From NCBI GenBank assembly GCA_022822445.1, contig JAJEBR010000065.1:1-61497 (forward strand): a stretch of DNA of 61,497 nt, written 5' to 3'. A program made the translations under genes and the position numbers. Of this stretch, positions 17,458 to 27,239 are shown in pieces (positions within the stretch are counted from its first letter, which is position 1; each line of letters opens with the position of its first letter). Source of the stretch: Gemmatimonadota bacterium. Lineage in GTDB: Bacteria > Gemmatimonadota > Gemmatimonadetes > Longimicrobiales > Gaopeijiaceae. Under the pieces are notes generated by a model. The model was not told the origin of the DNA, made no database searches, and saw only the letters and a list, made by a program, of their open reading frames with translations.

Positions 17458-18757
17458 CAGGACGTTGTTCGCGGTCCCGCTGGCGCTGCTGGCGATCGCC
17501 TCTGCCGGCCTGCGCGCTGGCGCACAGGAAACCGGCCAGACCATCACACTGGAGCGTGCCCTCGAGCTCGCCCTCCTCAACAATCCGCAGCTGGCCCAGA
17601 GCAACGCCAGCCTGATCAACGCGGGCACCACCCGGCAGCGCGCCTGGGGGTCCTTCCTCCCGAACGTCAACATGAGTTCGGGTAGTTCGCTCTCCAGTTC
17701 GCAGCGCTTCGACCAGAACACGCAGCGCATCGTCACGGGCAGCAGCACGTCGTACAGCGCGGGCCTCAGCGCCAGCTACCAGCTCTTTCAGGGGGGGCGC
17801 AAGTTCCACGAGATGAACCGGACCGCGACCGCCTACCGGGAGGCGGAAGCGCGGCTCCAGACGCAGCGCTTCTCGGTACTGCTGCAGACGCGAACCCTCT
17901 TTCTGAACGCGCTCCGCCAGGCGGACCTGGTGAGTATCCAGGAGGCCAGCCTCGAGCGGACGCAGCAGAACCATTCAATCAGCCTGTCGCGCTTCGCCGC
18001 CGGTGAAGCCACCCAGTCCGACACCCTGCGGACCCTGCTGGACGTGTCCAACGGGCGGCAGAGCCTCCTCCAGGCACAGAACCAGCTGCGCGCCGCACGG
18101 TGGTCTCTGGGCAGACAGGTGGGCATGAGCGGACCGGTCGCGCCGGCGGCCCCCGCAGAGGGACTGGATCCGGCCCCGCTGCGCCTCAGCGAGCCGGAGA
18201 TCATCGCCCTCGCCGAGTCGGCCTCGCCGGCCGTGCGGGCTGCCGAAGCGGCATCGCGCGTGGCGCGGATCGGCGTCGACAATGCCCGCAGTTCCTATCT
18301 GCCGAATCTCTCGATGTCGTCCCGGTACAACTGGGCCAACCAGGAGCGCAGCTTCTCCGGCGGCAACACCAGCTGGGGCTTCAGCCTGTCCGGCAGCTAC
18401 ACGCTCTTCGACGGATTCGGGCGAGAAGCGAGCGTAAGCCAGGCCAACCAGGCCCGGCGCGTGTCCCTTCTTTCGGAGGAGGATGCCCGCAGGAGCGTGA
18501 GGCAGGAGGTGGACGCGGCGCTCCGGACCCTGGAGACGCAGGAGCAGGCAATTGCAATCGCAGAGGCGTCGGTCCTGGTCGCACAGGAGGACTTTCGCAT
18601 TGTCCGGCTGAGGTATCAGGCGGACCAGAGCACGATCCTGGACGTAATCGTGAGCCAGGTGGCCCTCGAGCAGGCGGAGGTGAACCTGGTCGGGGCCCGC
18701 TTCGACTACTCGCTCGCGAAGGCGGAACTCGAATCAATCATCGGAGTGGAGCTATAG
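17447..18757 (+). CDS. TolC-family outer-membrane efflux protein
   Basis: ATG 17447 gives a signal peptide (TLFAVPLALLAIASAGLRAGA) and a 436-residue protein with two TolC repeats. The first opens ITLERALELALLNNPQLAQSN and continues through the coiled-coil region YREAEARLQTQRFSVLLQTR. The second opens LSEPEIIALAESASPAVRAAE and ends with LRYQADQSTILDVIVSQVAL. Beta-hairpin segments (SYSAGLSASYQLFQGGRK; WGFSLSGSYTLFDGFGRE) would form the outer-membrane barrel. It should trimerise into the exit duct for the MacA/MacB-type pair encoded immediately downstream. Confidence 0.93.
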   Translation: MTNSRTLFAVPLALLAIASAGLRAGAQETGQTITLERALELALLNNPQLAQSNASLINAGTTRQRAWGSFLPNVNMSSGSSLSSSQRFDQNTQRIVTGSSTSYSAGLSASYQLFQGGRKFHEMNRTATAYREAEARLQTQRFSVLLQTRTLFLNALRQADLVSIQEASLERTQQNHSISLSRFAAGEATQSDTLRTLLDVSNGRQSLLQAQNQLRAARWSLGRQVGMSGPVAPAAPAEGLDPAPLRLSEPEIIALAESASPAVRAAEAASRVARIGVDNARSSYLPNLSMSSRYNWANQERSFSGGNTSWGFSLSGSYTLFDGFGREASVSQANQARRVSLLSEEDARRSVRQEVDAALRTLETQEQAIAIAEASVLVAQEDFRIVRLRYQADQSTILDVIVSQVALEQAEVNLVGARFDYSLAKAELESIIGVEL

Positions 18758-19528
18758 ATGGCAAGAAGCGATAGAAGGCGGCGGGGCGGGAATGGGGACG
18801 CAAGGGCCCCGAACGGGCTGGTCATCCAGACGGAGGGGCTTCGCAAGTACTACGTTCTCGGCGCCGAAACGGTGCGCGCCGTGCGAGGCGTGGATCTGAA
18901 CGTCGAGCCGGGCGAATTCCTTTCCATCATGGGGCCGTCCGGAAGCGGAAAATCCACCTTCATGAATCTCATCGGGTGTCTGGACACGCCCACGGCCGGC
19001 AACTACTGGCTCAACGGCCGCAAGGTCTCCGAGCTGTCGGACGACCAGCTTGCCCGGGTGCGCAACCGCGACATCGGGTTCGTCTTCCAGACCTTCAACC
19101 TGCTGCCGCGGGCCACCGCGCTCCACAACGTCGAGCTGCCGCTGATCTACGCGGGGGTATCGGCCAGGAAGCGGCACCGCCAGGCGGCGGAAAAGCTCGA
19201 ACGGGTGGGCCTCGCCGACCGGATGACGCACAAGCCTCCGGAGCTGTCGGGGGGCCAGCGGCAGCGCGTGGCAATCGCGCGCGCCCTGGTGAACGACCCC
19301 GCGCTCCTGCTCGCCGACGAGCCCACCGGCAACCTGGACTCGACCACCTCCCGCGAGATCATGCAGATCTTCGGGGAACTCAACGGTGCGGGACAGACGA
19401 TTGTCATTGTAACGCACGAATCCGATATCGCGGCCATGACCTCGCGCCAGGTCCATCTGAACGACGGCCTGGTCGAGCGTGACATCCTGAATGAAAGGAT
19501 CAAGACTGATGCGACGTTTTCCAACTGA
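18758..19528 (+). CDS. ABC exporter ATP-binding subunit, MacB/LolD type
   Basis: The 256 residues carry Walker [11 protein letters not shown]-loop [13 protein letters not shown], signature [15 protein letters not shown], Walker [13 protein letters not shown] and switch His [24 protein letters not shown] and the overall length place it with the LolD/FtsE/MacB ATPases that drive type VII-fold (FtsX-like) transporters mechanically. It starts one base after the TolC stop. An extra 20-residue basic N-terminus precedes the domain. Its partner permease is encoded at 21421, separated by the adaptor gene. Confidence 0.93.
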   Translation: MARSDRRRRGGNGDARAPNGLVIQTEGLRKYYVLGAETVRAVRGVDLNVEPGEFLSIMGPSGSGKSTFMNLIGCLDTPTAGNYWLNGRKVSELSDDQLARVRNRDIGFVFQTFNLLPRATALHNVELPLIYAGVSARKRHRQAAEKLERVGLADRMTHKPPELSGGQRQRVAIARALVNDPALLLADEPTGNLDSTTSREIMQIFGELNGAGQTIVIVTHESDIAAMTSRQVHLNDGLVERDILNERIKTDATFSN

Positions 19529-21365
19529 CCGGGGGCTCCTTGCGGTGGCGCCGGCGTCACTGGCGGCAGCTCTCGCTCTCGCCATCGGCTGTACGATGCA
19601 GGACGACACCGAAGTCGATTACGGCATCCAGACGGCGCCGGCCGAGTTGCGGTCCATGCGGGTCACGGCCGAATCCAACGGAGAACTGGAGCCGGTTCTC
19701 AAGGTCGAGGTCAAATCGAAGGCTTCCGGCGAGATCCTGCAGCTCTTCACCGACTCCGGTGACGAAGTTGAAGTGGGGGCGCTCCTCGCCGAGGTCGATC
19801 CGCGCGACGTGAACAACGCCTACGACCAGGCGCAGGCCGATCTGGACGTTGCGGAGGCGCGAATGGAGATATCCAGGAAGCAGCGGGACCGCTCCCAGCA
19901 ACTCCTCGATTCCGCGGTCATTACGCCGCGGGAATTCGAGCAGGCCGAACTCGAGTTCGCGAATTCGCAGGCGGGGCTCGTACGCGCGGAGACCAACCTC
20001 GAGCTGGCCACGCTGCGGCGGGCCGACGTGAGGATCACGGCTCCGATGTCCGGCACGATCCTCGAGAAGCTGGTCGAGTACGGCCAGGTGATTCAGTCTG
20101 CCACGCAGAACGTCTCGGGAGGCACCACCCTCTTCGTGATGGCCAATCTGGACGACATGCGGGTGCGGACCTTCGTCGACGAGCAGGACGTCGGCCAGCT
20201 GGCGGCCGGGATGGTCGCCACGGTCACGGTCGAAGCGTTCTCGGACCGGACCTTCGAGGGCGTGATCGAGAAGATCGAGCCCCAGGCGCTGGTGCAGCAG
20301 AACGTGACGATGTTCCCGGTGATCGTATTGCTCGACAACCGGGCCGGCCTCCTGAAGCCCGGCATGAACGCCGAGGTCGAGATCCTGATCGACGAACGCG
20401 ACAACACGCTCACGGTTCCGAACAACTCGGTGGTGCAGCCGCAGGAGGTGGCTCCGGCCGCGGAGGTGCTCGGCCTGGACCCGACGACGGCAACGATCGA
20501 TCGCACGGTCTGGGGTTCCCTGATCGCGGAGGCTCAGCAGAAGCTGAACGCGCTGCGGCGTGACGACATGCCGACGATGACGGCGGATGCAGGGGGCGCC
20601 GGCCGCAACTTCGCGGGGATGCGAGGCGGACAGAGAGGCGCGGAGGCGGGTGCAGTCCCCGGTGCAGCGTCGGGCGATCCCGCGGCCAACGGCCCGGGCG
20701 GCACGGATACCGGTGCCGCCGCAGGCAACGGGGCCGGCGCGGGCGCCATGCCGATGGAAGAGATCGTGGCTCAGATGCAGAGCGGCGAGATCAGCCGGGA
20801 CTCGGCTATGGTCCTGCTCAGCGCTGCCCGCGATGGCCAGCAGATGGCCGGGGGCGGTCAGAGGCCCGGTGCCCAGGCGATGCCGGGCGGTCAGCGCATG
20901 GGCGGCCAGCAGATGGGTGGCGGCCAGCGTCCGGGCGCGAATCCCGGCGGCGAAGCGGCTGGGGGTCAGGCAGGTGCCGGAGCGGCCATGGGCGGACAGC
21001 GTGGTCAGGGTCAGGGTGGCGCCGGCCGCGGCCAGGGCGGCGGAGGTCGCGGCCAGGGTGGCTTCGGCGGTGGCCAGGGCGGGATGGGCGGCTTCGGCGG
21101 GATGGGCGGCTTCGCGGCCATGATGGGCGGATCGACCGGTAACCCGGCCTACAAGATGGGCGTGGTGTTCGTGAAGAACGCCGACGAGAGCCTTACGCCC
21201 CGTGCGGTCATCCTGGGGATCAGCGACTGGGACTACGCCGAGGTCCTCGCCGGGCTGCAGGCGGGCGAAGAGATCGCGCTGATCGGCGCCGCTGAACTCC
21301 AGGCCCGGCAGCAGGAGCGCATGGAGCGGATGAGCCAGCGGATGGGAGGTGGGCGGCCCTTCTGA
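19509..21365 (+). CDS. MacA/HlyD-type periplasmic adaptor with a Gly/Gln-rich insertion
   Basis: ATG 19509 lies 20 bases inside the ATPase gene, with AAAGGA nine bases upstream. The 618-residue protein has lipobox LALAIGC, a lipoyl-like half ([20 protein letters not shown]), a long coiled-coil hairpin ([19 protein letters not shown] and on), the second lipoyl half ([18 protein letters not shown]) and beta-barrel parts ([26 protein letters not shown]). From about residue 358 to 540 it is extremely rich in Gly, Gln, Met and Ala. The membrane-proximal domain then resumes ([19 protein letters not shown]). Normal MacA proteins are about 370-400 residues, so this insertion is odd. It joins the inner-membrane transporter to TolC. 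Confidence 0.88.
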   Translation: MRRFPTDRGLLAVAPASLAAALALAIGCTMQDDTEVDYGIQTAPAELRSMRVTAESNGELEPVLKVEVKSKASGEILQLFTDSGDEVEVGALLAEVDPRDVNNAYDQAQADLDVAEARMEISRKQRDRSQQLLDSAVITPREFEQAELEFANSQAGLVRAETNLELATLRRADVRITAPMSGTILEKLVEYGQVIQSATQNVSGGTTLFVMANLDDMRVRTFVDEQDVGQLAAGMVATVTVEAFSDRTFEGVIEKIEPQALVQQNVTMFPVIVLLDNRAGLLKPGMNAEVEILIDERDNTLTVPNNSVVQPQEVAPAAEVLGLDPTTATIDRTVWGSLIAEAQQKLNALRRDDMPTMTADAGGAGRNFAGMRGGQRGAEAGAVPGAASGDPAANGPGGTDTGAAAGNGAGAGAMPMEEIVAQMQSGEISRDSAMVLLSAARDGQQMAGGGQRPGAQAMPGGQRMGGQQMGGGQRPGANPGGEAAGGQAGAGAAMGGQRGQGQGGAGRGQGGGGRGQGGFGGGQGGMGGFGGMGGFAAMMGGSTGNPAYKMGVVFVKNADESLTPRAVILGISDWDYAEVLAGLQAGEEIALIGAAELQARQQERMERMSQRMGGGRPF

Positions 21366-21420
21366 GGGCCGGATCAGGAAGCGCGATGAGCTTGCAACAC
21401 CGACTTACGAGGGGGCATCC

Positions 21421-22635
21421 ATGTTCATAATCAAGGAGATCATCGTAGTGGCGCTGGCCTCCATCAAGGCCAACCTGCTGCGGTCGACGCTTACGACGCT
21501 GGGGATCGTGATCGGCACCTCCGCCGTGATCACCATGTTCGCGCTCGGTGAAGGCGCACAGCGCGCCGTCGAGGAACAGATCCAGAACCTCGGGACGAAC
21601 ATCCTGACGGTGCGCCCCGGACAGGGATTCTCACGCGGTCTGTGGAGTGGAAGCACGAGACTGGAAGAGGACGACGCGGTCGCGCTCCGCGATCAGCTGG
21701 GCGCGATGTACCAGGTGGCGCCCGAGGTGGAATCGCGGTACCAGGTATCCTACAGCCGGTACAACTCCTCCCACTCGGTGGTCGGAACCTGGCCAACCTA
21801 CTTCAGTGTCCACGATCACGAGATCGAGCATGGGGAGCTCTTCAACCTGGGCGATGTGCAGGGACGGCGGCGGGTGGCCGTGCTCGGATCCAACGTTCCC
21901 GAAGAGCTGAACACGCCGCCGGGTCTTCTGGTGGGTCGCAAGATCCAGGTTCGGGGCATCTCCTTCGAGGTCCTGGGCGTACTCCAGGAGAAGGGTGGCG
22001 CGATGTGGGAGCAGCCCGACGACCGGGTCTACATCCCCCTGTCCACGGCGATGTATCGAGTCATGGGGAACCGGGACCGTCTCCGCTCCATCTTCGTCGC
22101 CGCGCCATCACCGGACCAGCTGGACCCTCTCTGGGCCGATATCGACCAGATCATCCGCCGTGAACACCGGATTATGCCGATGGAGGAAGCCGACTTCAAC
22201 ATCTCGCAATCGTCCGACTTCCTCGAGACGCTGAACGAGAACACGCAGACCTTCACGCTGCTCCTCGCCGGGATCGCGGGGGTGAGCCTGCTCGTCGGCG
22301 GGATCGGGATCATGAACATCATGCTGGTGAGCGTGACCGAACGGACCCGCGAGATCGGTGTGAGGAAGGCGCTGGGCGCGACCCGGAAGACGATCCTCTT
22401 CCAGTTCCTGGTGGAAGCGCTGGTCCTGTGCATGCTTGGCGGCGCGCTGGGCGTCGCCGGAGGGTACGGAGCCGCGCACACTGTCAGTACCACCTTCGGG
22501 AGCGAGACCGCCGTGGCCATCGAGATCGTGGCGGTCGCGATCGGCTTCTCGGCCGCGATCGGGCTGTTCTTCGGGATCTGGCCGGCACGCCGGGCCTCCA
22601 TCCTCGACCCGATCGACGCGCTGCGCTACGAGTAG
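21421..22635 (+). CDS. MacB/FtsX-family ABC transporter permease
   Basis: The 404-residue protein has an N-terminal TM helix followed by a conserved motif (LRSTLTTLGIVIGTSAVI), a large periplasmic MacB-PCD domain (about 45-270, with VEEQIQNLGTNILTVRPGQG) and a C-terminal FtsX domain of three TM helices (LLAGIAGVSLLVGGIGIMNI; MLVSVTERTREIGVRKALGA; a last helix before WPARRASILDPIDALRYE). These are classic MacB features, but the ATPase is on a separate gene as in LolCDE. ATG 21421 is 55 bases after the adaptor stop. The set should export a peptide, lipid or antibiotic. Confidence 0.93.
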   Translation: MFIIKEIIVVALASIKANLLRSTLTTLGIVIGTSAVITMFALGEGAQRAVEEQIQNLGTNILTVRPGQGFSRGLWSGSTRLEEDDAVALRDQLGAMYQVAPEVESRYQVSYSRYNSSHSVVGTWPTYFSVHDHEIEHGELFNLGDVQGRRRVAVLGSNVPEELNTPPGLLVGRKIQVRGISFEVLGVLQEKGGAMWEQPDDRVYIPLSTAMYRVMGNRDRLRSIFVAAPSPDQLDPLWADIDQIIRREHRIMPMEEADFNISQSSDFLETLNENTQTFTLLLAGIAGVSLLVGGIGIMNIMLVSVTERTREIGVRKALGATRKTILFQFLVEALVLCMLGGALGVAGGYGAAHTVSTTFGSETAVAIEIVAVAIGFSAAIGLFFGIWPARRASILDPIDALRYE

Positions 22636-22743
22636 GGGGGGCTTGGCCGGATCAGCCTGATCTGATCGGGAGGATCGCGGAGTACGCTCGGGTTCGCTCC
22701 TCGGGGACCGAGCCGACGGCGCGCCCGAACCGGCGTCACGGCG

Positions 22744-23904
22744 TCAGCGAGCCGGGTAGCTGATGTCGAGCCGTTGCCCGTGGCGGATGACGGTCACGAT
22801 GACGGGGGGCCGGGCGAAGCTCAGTTCGGACCGAAGGTGGGCGAGCGTTGCCAGTTCGCGGTCACCAACCGCGAGGATCACGTCGCCAGGACGGAATCCC
22901 GCCCGCCTTGCCGGACTGTTCGCGAGCACGTCGACGATGAGGACGCCCGACGAAACGCCGAAGTAGCGTCCGAGCGGGCCGGACAAGGTGCGCACCTGGG
23001 CGCCTCCCAGCACCACCGAGCCTACGATCTCGGCCCGCCGTGGCCCGGGCCCGGACAGCTCCCCGGACTGCGGGGGGGCCGCCGTCGCCGACGCATCAGC
23101 CAGCAGCGAATCGCCTCCGACGCGAAAGAAGACGGTCGAGTCCGCCACAATCATCCCGGTGGGCCCGGATTCCTCCGCGGTCGTCTCGACGGTGGAATCG
23201 GGGTCTGCCGACCCGAGCAGCCCACTGGTCCCCGGTTCCTCCGGTACGAGGGCGGGCCCGGTGTCGATTCGAAGGCTGCCGGTTCTCCGAATGTCGAGCG
23301 TCATGGTGGAGTCGTTCAGCGTAAGGGAGACCGCACCGGAATCGAGCCGGAGTCCGCCGCTCAACCAGGAGGTGGACTGCAGCTCCGGCCAGGGCCCGAG
23401 CGTGTCCGGGAAAGTCGCCATCAGCGCCTCGATTTCCTGCCGCAGGTTGGCAAGGGCGGCTTCGAACTCCGGCAGGTCCAGCATGGCCGGGAAGGACGGC
23501 GGGCGCTGGCCGGCCACCACCACCACCGTTTCCACTTCCATTCCTCTGCGGTTCACCTTCAGGTTTGCCTGCCTGCCGGGACCCAGAGAGCCCAGGGAAC
23601 GGATCCACGCCTGGTAGTTCACCAGCTCCCGGCCGTTCAGCGCGACCAGGACGTCGCCCGGATGGATGCCCCCCAGATCGGCCGGCCCGCCCTGCTGAAT
23701 CCCCGTCACGCGGATCTCCAGGATCGACTCGCCCGTGGCCGGCACGAGCACGCGGGCGGTGTCGGTCTGGATCCCGATCCACGCCCGTTCCACCACGGTG
23801 AGACTGTCCTGGGCGTGCGTCGCCTGCGGTACTCCGGCGGTCAGCGTGCCGACGAGGATCAGCGCCCCGGCAGCACCACGCAGGAGGGTCGGCCGAGTCC
23901 TCAT
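22744..23904 (-). CDS. Exported protein with two PDZ domains and no protease domain
   Basis: A signal peptide (LLRGAAGALILVGTLTAGVP, cleaved near THAQ) leads into a first PDZ domain (about residues 40-115: AWIGIQTD, GGIHPGDVLVALNGRELVNY). A central region of about 180 residues holds Ser/Asp/Thr-rich strands, and a second PDZ closes the C-terminus (about 310-380: YFGVSSGVLIVDVLANSPA, GFRPGDVILAVGDREL). No Ser protease triad or zinc site is present. PDZ pairs bind exposed C-termini of envelope proteins. It lies 11 bases after an anti-sigma-like gene, with AAGGGG before ATG 23904, so it may relay misfolding to the sigma factor. Confidence 0.8.
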   Translation of the reverse strand: MRTRPTLLRGAAGALILVGTLTAGVPQATHAQDSLTVVERAWIGIQTDTARVLVPATGESILEIRVTGIQQGGPADLGGIHPGDVLVALNGRELVNYQAWIRSLGSLGPGRQANLKVNRRGMEVETVVVVAGQRPPSFPAMLDLPEFEAALANLRQEIEALMATFPDTLGPWPELQSTSWLSGGLRLDSGAVSLTLNDSTMTLDIRRTGSLRIDTGPALVPEEPGTSGLLGSADPDSTVETTAEESGPTGMIVADSTVFFRVGGDSLLADASATAAPPQSGELSGPGPRRAEIVGSVVLGGAQVRTLSGPLGRYFGVSSGVLIVDVLANSPARRAGFRPGDVILAVGDRELATLAHLRSELSFARPPVIVTVIRHGQRLDISYPAR

Positions 23905-23915
23905 CGGGATCCCCT

Positions 23916-24569
23916 TCAGTTCCAGTTGTCCTGGCTGATCTGGCGCAGCACCTGTTCCTCCTCCTCCATGACCTTCACCAGGAAGCTGTTGAAGAAGGGG
24001 TCGCCCGGGTTGCGTTCCGCCGCAACCTGCGCGGCTGCCAGGAAGGAATGGATATAGGGAAGACGGGTACGGGGGTCCTCCCCGGCCTCCCCGCCGGCCT
24101 GGGTCTGCCAGAGCCGCCTGTACTCCTGCAACGCCTGGCGGAATTCCCACTCCTTCTGCTGCACGAGCACCGTAGCGTCGTCGAGGGAGGCCGGCTGGGC
24201 GAAGGACGCCGCGCCTGCAGCCCCACCCACACCAACTGCCTGCAACCCGGCCTCCCTGGACGTGACCCAGCCAACGGCGGTGCCACCGATGAAGAGGACC
24301 AGGGCGGCGGCCACCTGCAACCATTTCCGCCACACGGCCGCGCGGGATTGGCCGTGGATGAGGCCCGCGGCCGACAGCGCCTTCTCGAGCTGGTGCCACC
24401 CCCCCGGCGGAGGCAGCAGCGCGGGCAGGTTCTGAAGCGACCACGACTGCGCCCTCAGCGCCTCCAGCTCGCGGCGGAGCCGTGGGTCCCCGTCCAGGGT
24501 TCTCTGTTCCTCCGGCGTCGGCCGCTCATCGACCAGCCGCGCCAACTCTTCAAGCTTCATACGCTCCAT
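23916..24569 (-). CDS. Single-pass membrane anti-sigma factor (probable)
   Basis: The 217-residue protein has a cytoplasmic N-terminus of about 85 residues (MKLEELARLVDERPTPEEQR and a helical stretch), one TM helix (WLQVAAALVLFIGGTAVGWV) and a periplasmic region of about 110 residues with helix-forming, Gln/Glu-rich sequence ending QDNWN. It overlaps the ECF sigma gene by 13 bases, which is the usual arrangement for an anti-sigma. No zinc-finger Cys/His cluster is visible. The double-PDZ protein follows directly and probably acts with its periplasmic part. Confidence 0.72.
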   Translation of the reverse strand: MERMKLEELARLVDERPTPEEQRTLDGDPRLRRELEALRAQSWSLQNLPALLPPPGGWHQLEKALSAAGLIHGQSRAAVWRKWLQVAAALVLFIGGTAVGWVTSREAGLQAVGVGGAAGAASFAQPASLDDATVLVQQKEWEFRQALQEYRRLWQTQAGGEAGEDPRTRLPYIHSFLAAAQVAAERNPGDPFFNSFLVKVMEEEEQVLRQISQDNWN

Positions 24570-25147
24570 GCTTCCACTTCCTTCCCGCTTGGTTCAAAAC
24601 CGCGGAGCATTCGTCTCATCTTCGCCCGCGCCTTGAATAGCTGTGATTTCGAGGTGCCCGCCGTCACGCCCAGCGTCCTGCCGATCTCCTCGTGCGTGTA
24701 CCCTTCGACATCGTGGAGGATCAACACCTTGCGCATTCCGTCCGGCAACCTGTCCAGCGCCGCTTCCAGCTTCCGTTCCAGCAGCACGTCGCCCACGTCG
24801 GGCGCCACCGGGACCACCTCCGGCGCCGGCGCCTCGCGCATTCGCCTGGTCTTCTCCTTCCTGACCGCCTGCAACGCGGAATTGACCGCGATGCGGTGCA
24901 GCCAGGTCGAGAACCGGGCGTCCCCGCGGAAGGTGGGCAGGGCCCGGATGGCCCGTATCCATGCTTCCTGTGCGTAGTCCTGTGCTGTGTCATCGTCTCC
25001 GGCGATACGTCGCACCACCGCGTAGACGCGGGGGGCGTACCGGTCGTAGAGGGTCCGGACGGCGTGTCCATCCCCCTCGCATGCTCGGCGGATCAGTTGG
25101 GCTTCGATTTCTCTGGATCCAGGGTTCTTGCCGGGCGTGTGGCTCAC
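24557..25147 (-). CDS. ECF-type RNA polymerase sigma factor
   Basis: GTG 25147 with a GGAG site eight bases upstream gives 196 residues. Region 2 reads RTLYDRYAPRVYAVVRRIAG, DDTAQDYAQEAWIRAIRALP, FRGDARFSTWLHRIAVNSAL. Region 4 reads LPDGMRKVLILHDVEGYTHE, EIGRTLGVTAGTSKSQLFKA. The open frame extends much further upstream but carries no sigma features, so the internal GTG is preferred. It is transcribed divergently from thrC across a 180-base gap (25148-25327), which must hold both promoters although I see no consensus one. It forms an operon with the anti-sigma-like and PDZ genes. Confidence 0.92.
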   Translation of the reverse strand: MSHTPGKNPGSREIEAQLIRRACEGDGHAVRTLYDRYAPRVYAVVRRIAGDDDTAQDYAQEAWIRAIRALPTFRGDARFSTWLHRIAVNSALQAVRKEKTRRMREAPAPEVVPVAPDVGDVLLERKLEAALDRLPDGMRKVLILHDVEGYTHEEIGRTLGVTAGTSKSQLFKARAKMRRMLRGFEPSGKEVEAWSV

Positions 25148-25327
25148 CGCGCGGTGCTCCAGGTCTGTTCCACGGGTGATGCCAACTTGCTCCGGACGCG
25201 AGATTGGGCGCCTGCCATGCCTTTGTCGTACCATTCGATGCGCACCATGAAAGATAGGGTTGCCTGCGACAATCCGCCTCCGCGCGGGGGCGGGCTCCCC
25301 CGAACCCCTCCACATGCGAGACACGAG

Positions 25328-26518
25328 ATGAATCCTGGTAATACCCCGATGCCCGGCGCGAAGTTCCTGGAGTGCACCGCGACCGGCGACACCTTCGAGC
25401 CCGAACAGCTGATCGGCCTCTCGCCCGCGGGCAAGCCACTCTTCGCCCGGTACGATCTCGACGCCCTCCGACACAGCTTCACACCCGCCGCCCTTGTGGG
25501 ACGCGCGCCCACCCTCTGGCGCTACAGCGAGGTCCTCCCGGTGCGTGACCCCGCGTGCCGCGTCAGCCTCGGCGAGGGCTTCACGCCGCTGCTGGATTGC
25601 CCGCGCCTGGCGCGCCGTCTCGGCGTGGGACGGCTCCGGATCAAGGACGAGGGACAGAACCCGACCGGTTCGTTCAAGGACCGGGGACTGTGCATGGCCG
25701 TCGCGCGCGCCCTCGAACTGGGGGCCACCGAGCTTGCGATCCCGTCGGCGGGGAACGCTGCGGGTTCAACGGCGGCCTACGGCGCGGCGGCAGGGTTGCC
25801 CGTGCATGTCGTCGTGCCGCTGGACACGCCGCTCCCCATACTGGCGGAGATCCGGGCGCTGGGTGCGGACCTGCAGCTCCTCGACGGGCTGATCAGCGAC
25901 TGCGGGGCCGCCGTGCGGGCGCGCTGCGACCGGGACGGGTGGTGGGATCTGTCCACGCTGAAGGAGCCCTACCGGGTGGAGGGGAAGAAGACGATGGGCT
26001 ACGAGCTCTTCGAGCAGCTGGGCGGACGGCTCCCGGATGCGATCGTCTACCCGACGGGGGGCGGCACCGGGCTGATCGGGATGTGGAAGGCCTTCGACGA
26101 GATGGAGGCGCTGGGATGGATCGGGTCCGCGCGGCCGCGGATGTTCGCGGTGCAGTCGACCGGATGCGCCCCGATGGTGCGGGCGTGGGAGGAGGGGCGC
26201 GAGGCCGCGCCGCCGTGGGAGAACGCGGAGACCTACGCGGCCGGGCTGAGGGTGCCGGGCGCGGTGGGGGACTTCCTCATCCTGAGCGCGCTGCGCGAGT
26301 CGGGGGGTGGGGCGGTGGCGGTGCCGGACCGGGCCATGCAGGAGTGGGTGGCGGTGATGGGGGCGGAGACGGGGATCTTCGCCGCGCCGGAGGGGGGAGC
26401 CACGGCCGCCGCGGTGCCCAGGCTCCGGGAGATGGGGCTGATCGAAGCCGGGGACGAAGTCGTCCTCTTCAATACCGGCAGCGGTCTCAAGTACGTGGGG
26501 ATGGAGCCGCTGGACTGA
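25328..26518 (+). CDS. thrC: Threonine synthase
   Basis: ThrC converts O-phospho-homoserine to threonine with pyridoxal phosphate. The 396 residues show the N-terminal ECTATGDTF, SLGEGFTPLLDCPRLARRLG, the PLP lysine in NPTGSFKDRG, SAGNAAGSTAAYGAAAG, VVPLDTP, the phosphate-binding glycine loop PTGGGTGLIG and a C-terminal FNTGSGLKYVG. ATG 25328 and ATG 25349 are both in frame; I take the first. The gene is isolated, with no other threonine-pathway gene nearby, and is divergent from a sigma operon. Confidence 0.93.
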   Translation: MNPGNTPMPGAKFLECTATGDTFEPEQLIGLSPAGKPLFARYDLDALRHSFTPAALVGRAPTLWRYSEVLPVRDPACRVSLGEGFTPLLDCPRLARRLGVGRLRIKDEGQNPTGSFKDRGLCMAVARALELGATELAIPSAGNAAGSTAAYGAAAGLPVHVVVPLDTPLPILAEIRALGADLQLLDGLISDCGAAVRARCDRDGWWDLSTLKEPYRVEGKKTMGYELFEQLGGRLPDAIVYPTGGGTGLIGMWKAFDEMEALGWIGSARPRMFAVQSTGCAPMVRAWEEGREAAPPWENAETYAAGLRVPGAVGDFLILSALRESGGGAVAVPDRAMQEWVAVMGAETGIFAAPEGGATAAAVPRLREMGLIEAGDEVVLFNTGSGLKYVGMEPLD

Positions 26519-26543
26519 GGCGCCGCCCGCGGCTCGGCTCGGC

Positions 26544-27044
26544 TCAGCGTTCCCGGGCGAGCCAGCGGTAGTTCAGCTCCGGCAGCGGGATGAAAGCGGC
26601 CCGGGGCGGGCGCTGGTCCGCGGGGTCCGGGCGCTTGAGGGCCAGGGCACGGTTCAGGTGGATGGCGAACCCGGCGGAGTGCCGCGAGGCGAACTCCCAG
26701 TCCAGTCCGACCGGCAGACGGGCGATGAGCCCGTACCCCGCGCCCTCTTCGACCCGTGCAACGATCCCCCAGAGCCCGGCTCCGAAGTAGGGCTCCACGG
26801 CATTGGAACCGATGTATTGCTTTGCCGTCAGGGAGAGGCTCAGATCGCGGAAGCTCCAGGTTCCGGCCTGCAGCTCCAGCCCCTGGCGCTTCCAGCGGTA
26901 CTCGACGAGCACGCCCCACGGGCTGGTTCCACCCAGGACGACGCCGACGCGGTACTGTGCCGAGGCGGTGGTCGCCGTGGAGGCCGTTGCCAGCGCGGTG
27001 AGTCCGGCGAGAACGAACAGGCGTTGGGGGCGGGAGGACATCAT
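26544..27044 (-). CDS. Small outer-membrane beta-barrel-like exported protein
   Basis: This 166-residue protein has a clear signal peptide (LFVLAGLTALATASTATTASA, cleavage before QY). It then shows alternating amphipathic strands with aromatic ends (YRVGVVLGGTSPWGVLVEYR, LQAGTWSFRDLSLSLTAKQY, PYFGAGLWGIVARV), ending LNYRWLARER. This resembles eight-stranded outer-membrane porin-like domains, but the final residue is not aromatic as barrel proteins usually require. Its 3' end converges on thrC with 25 bases between. The function is unknown. Confidence 0.65.
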   Translation of the reverse strand: MMSSRPQRLFVLAGLTALATASTATTASAQYRVGVVLGGTSPWGVLVEYRWKRQGLELQAGTWSFRDLSLSLTAKQYIGSNAVEPYFGAGLWGIVARVEEGAGYGLIARLPVGLDWEFASRHSAGFAIHLNRALALKRPDPADQRPPRAAFIPLPELNYRWLARER

Positions 27045-27239
27045 GGCGGCGCATTATACAGGATTGCGGCGAGGCGGCGCCAGTGCGCCGCGCCGGTGTG
27101 GGACGGTTGCGAAGACGGGACAAAGCGGTAGAATCCGGCGGACTTCCGAAACCTCCGGATCCACACGGTACGCGAGCCGGTCCGCGCCGCGGCCGGTGCG
27201 TCCGGTAGCCGCCAGAGTACTGCACTGGGTGTTTACTGA

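Noticed and set aside
20600-21120. CRISPR-like array in the Gly/Gln-rich part of the adaptor gene
   Set aside because: Repeats are irregular, in frame and coding; no constant repeat with unique spacers.
24692-25327. N-terminal extension of threonine synthase into the sigma gene
   Set aside because: The extension is antisense to the ECF sigma coding region and lacks ThrC features.
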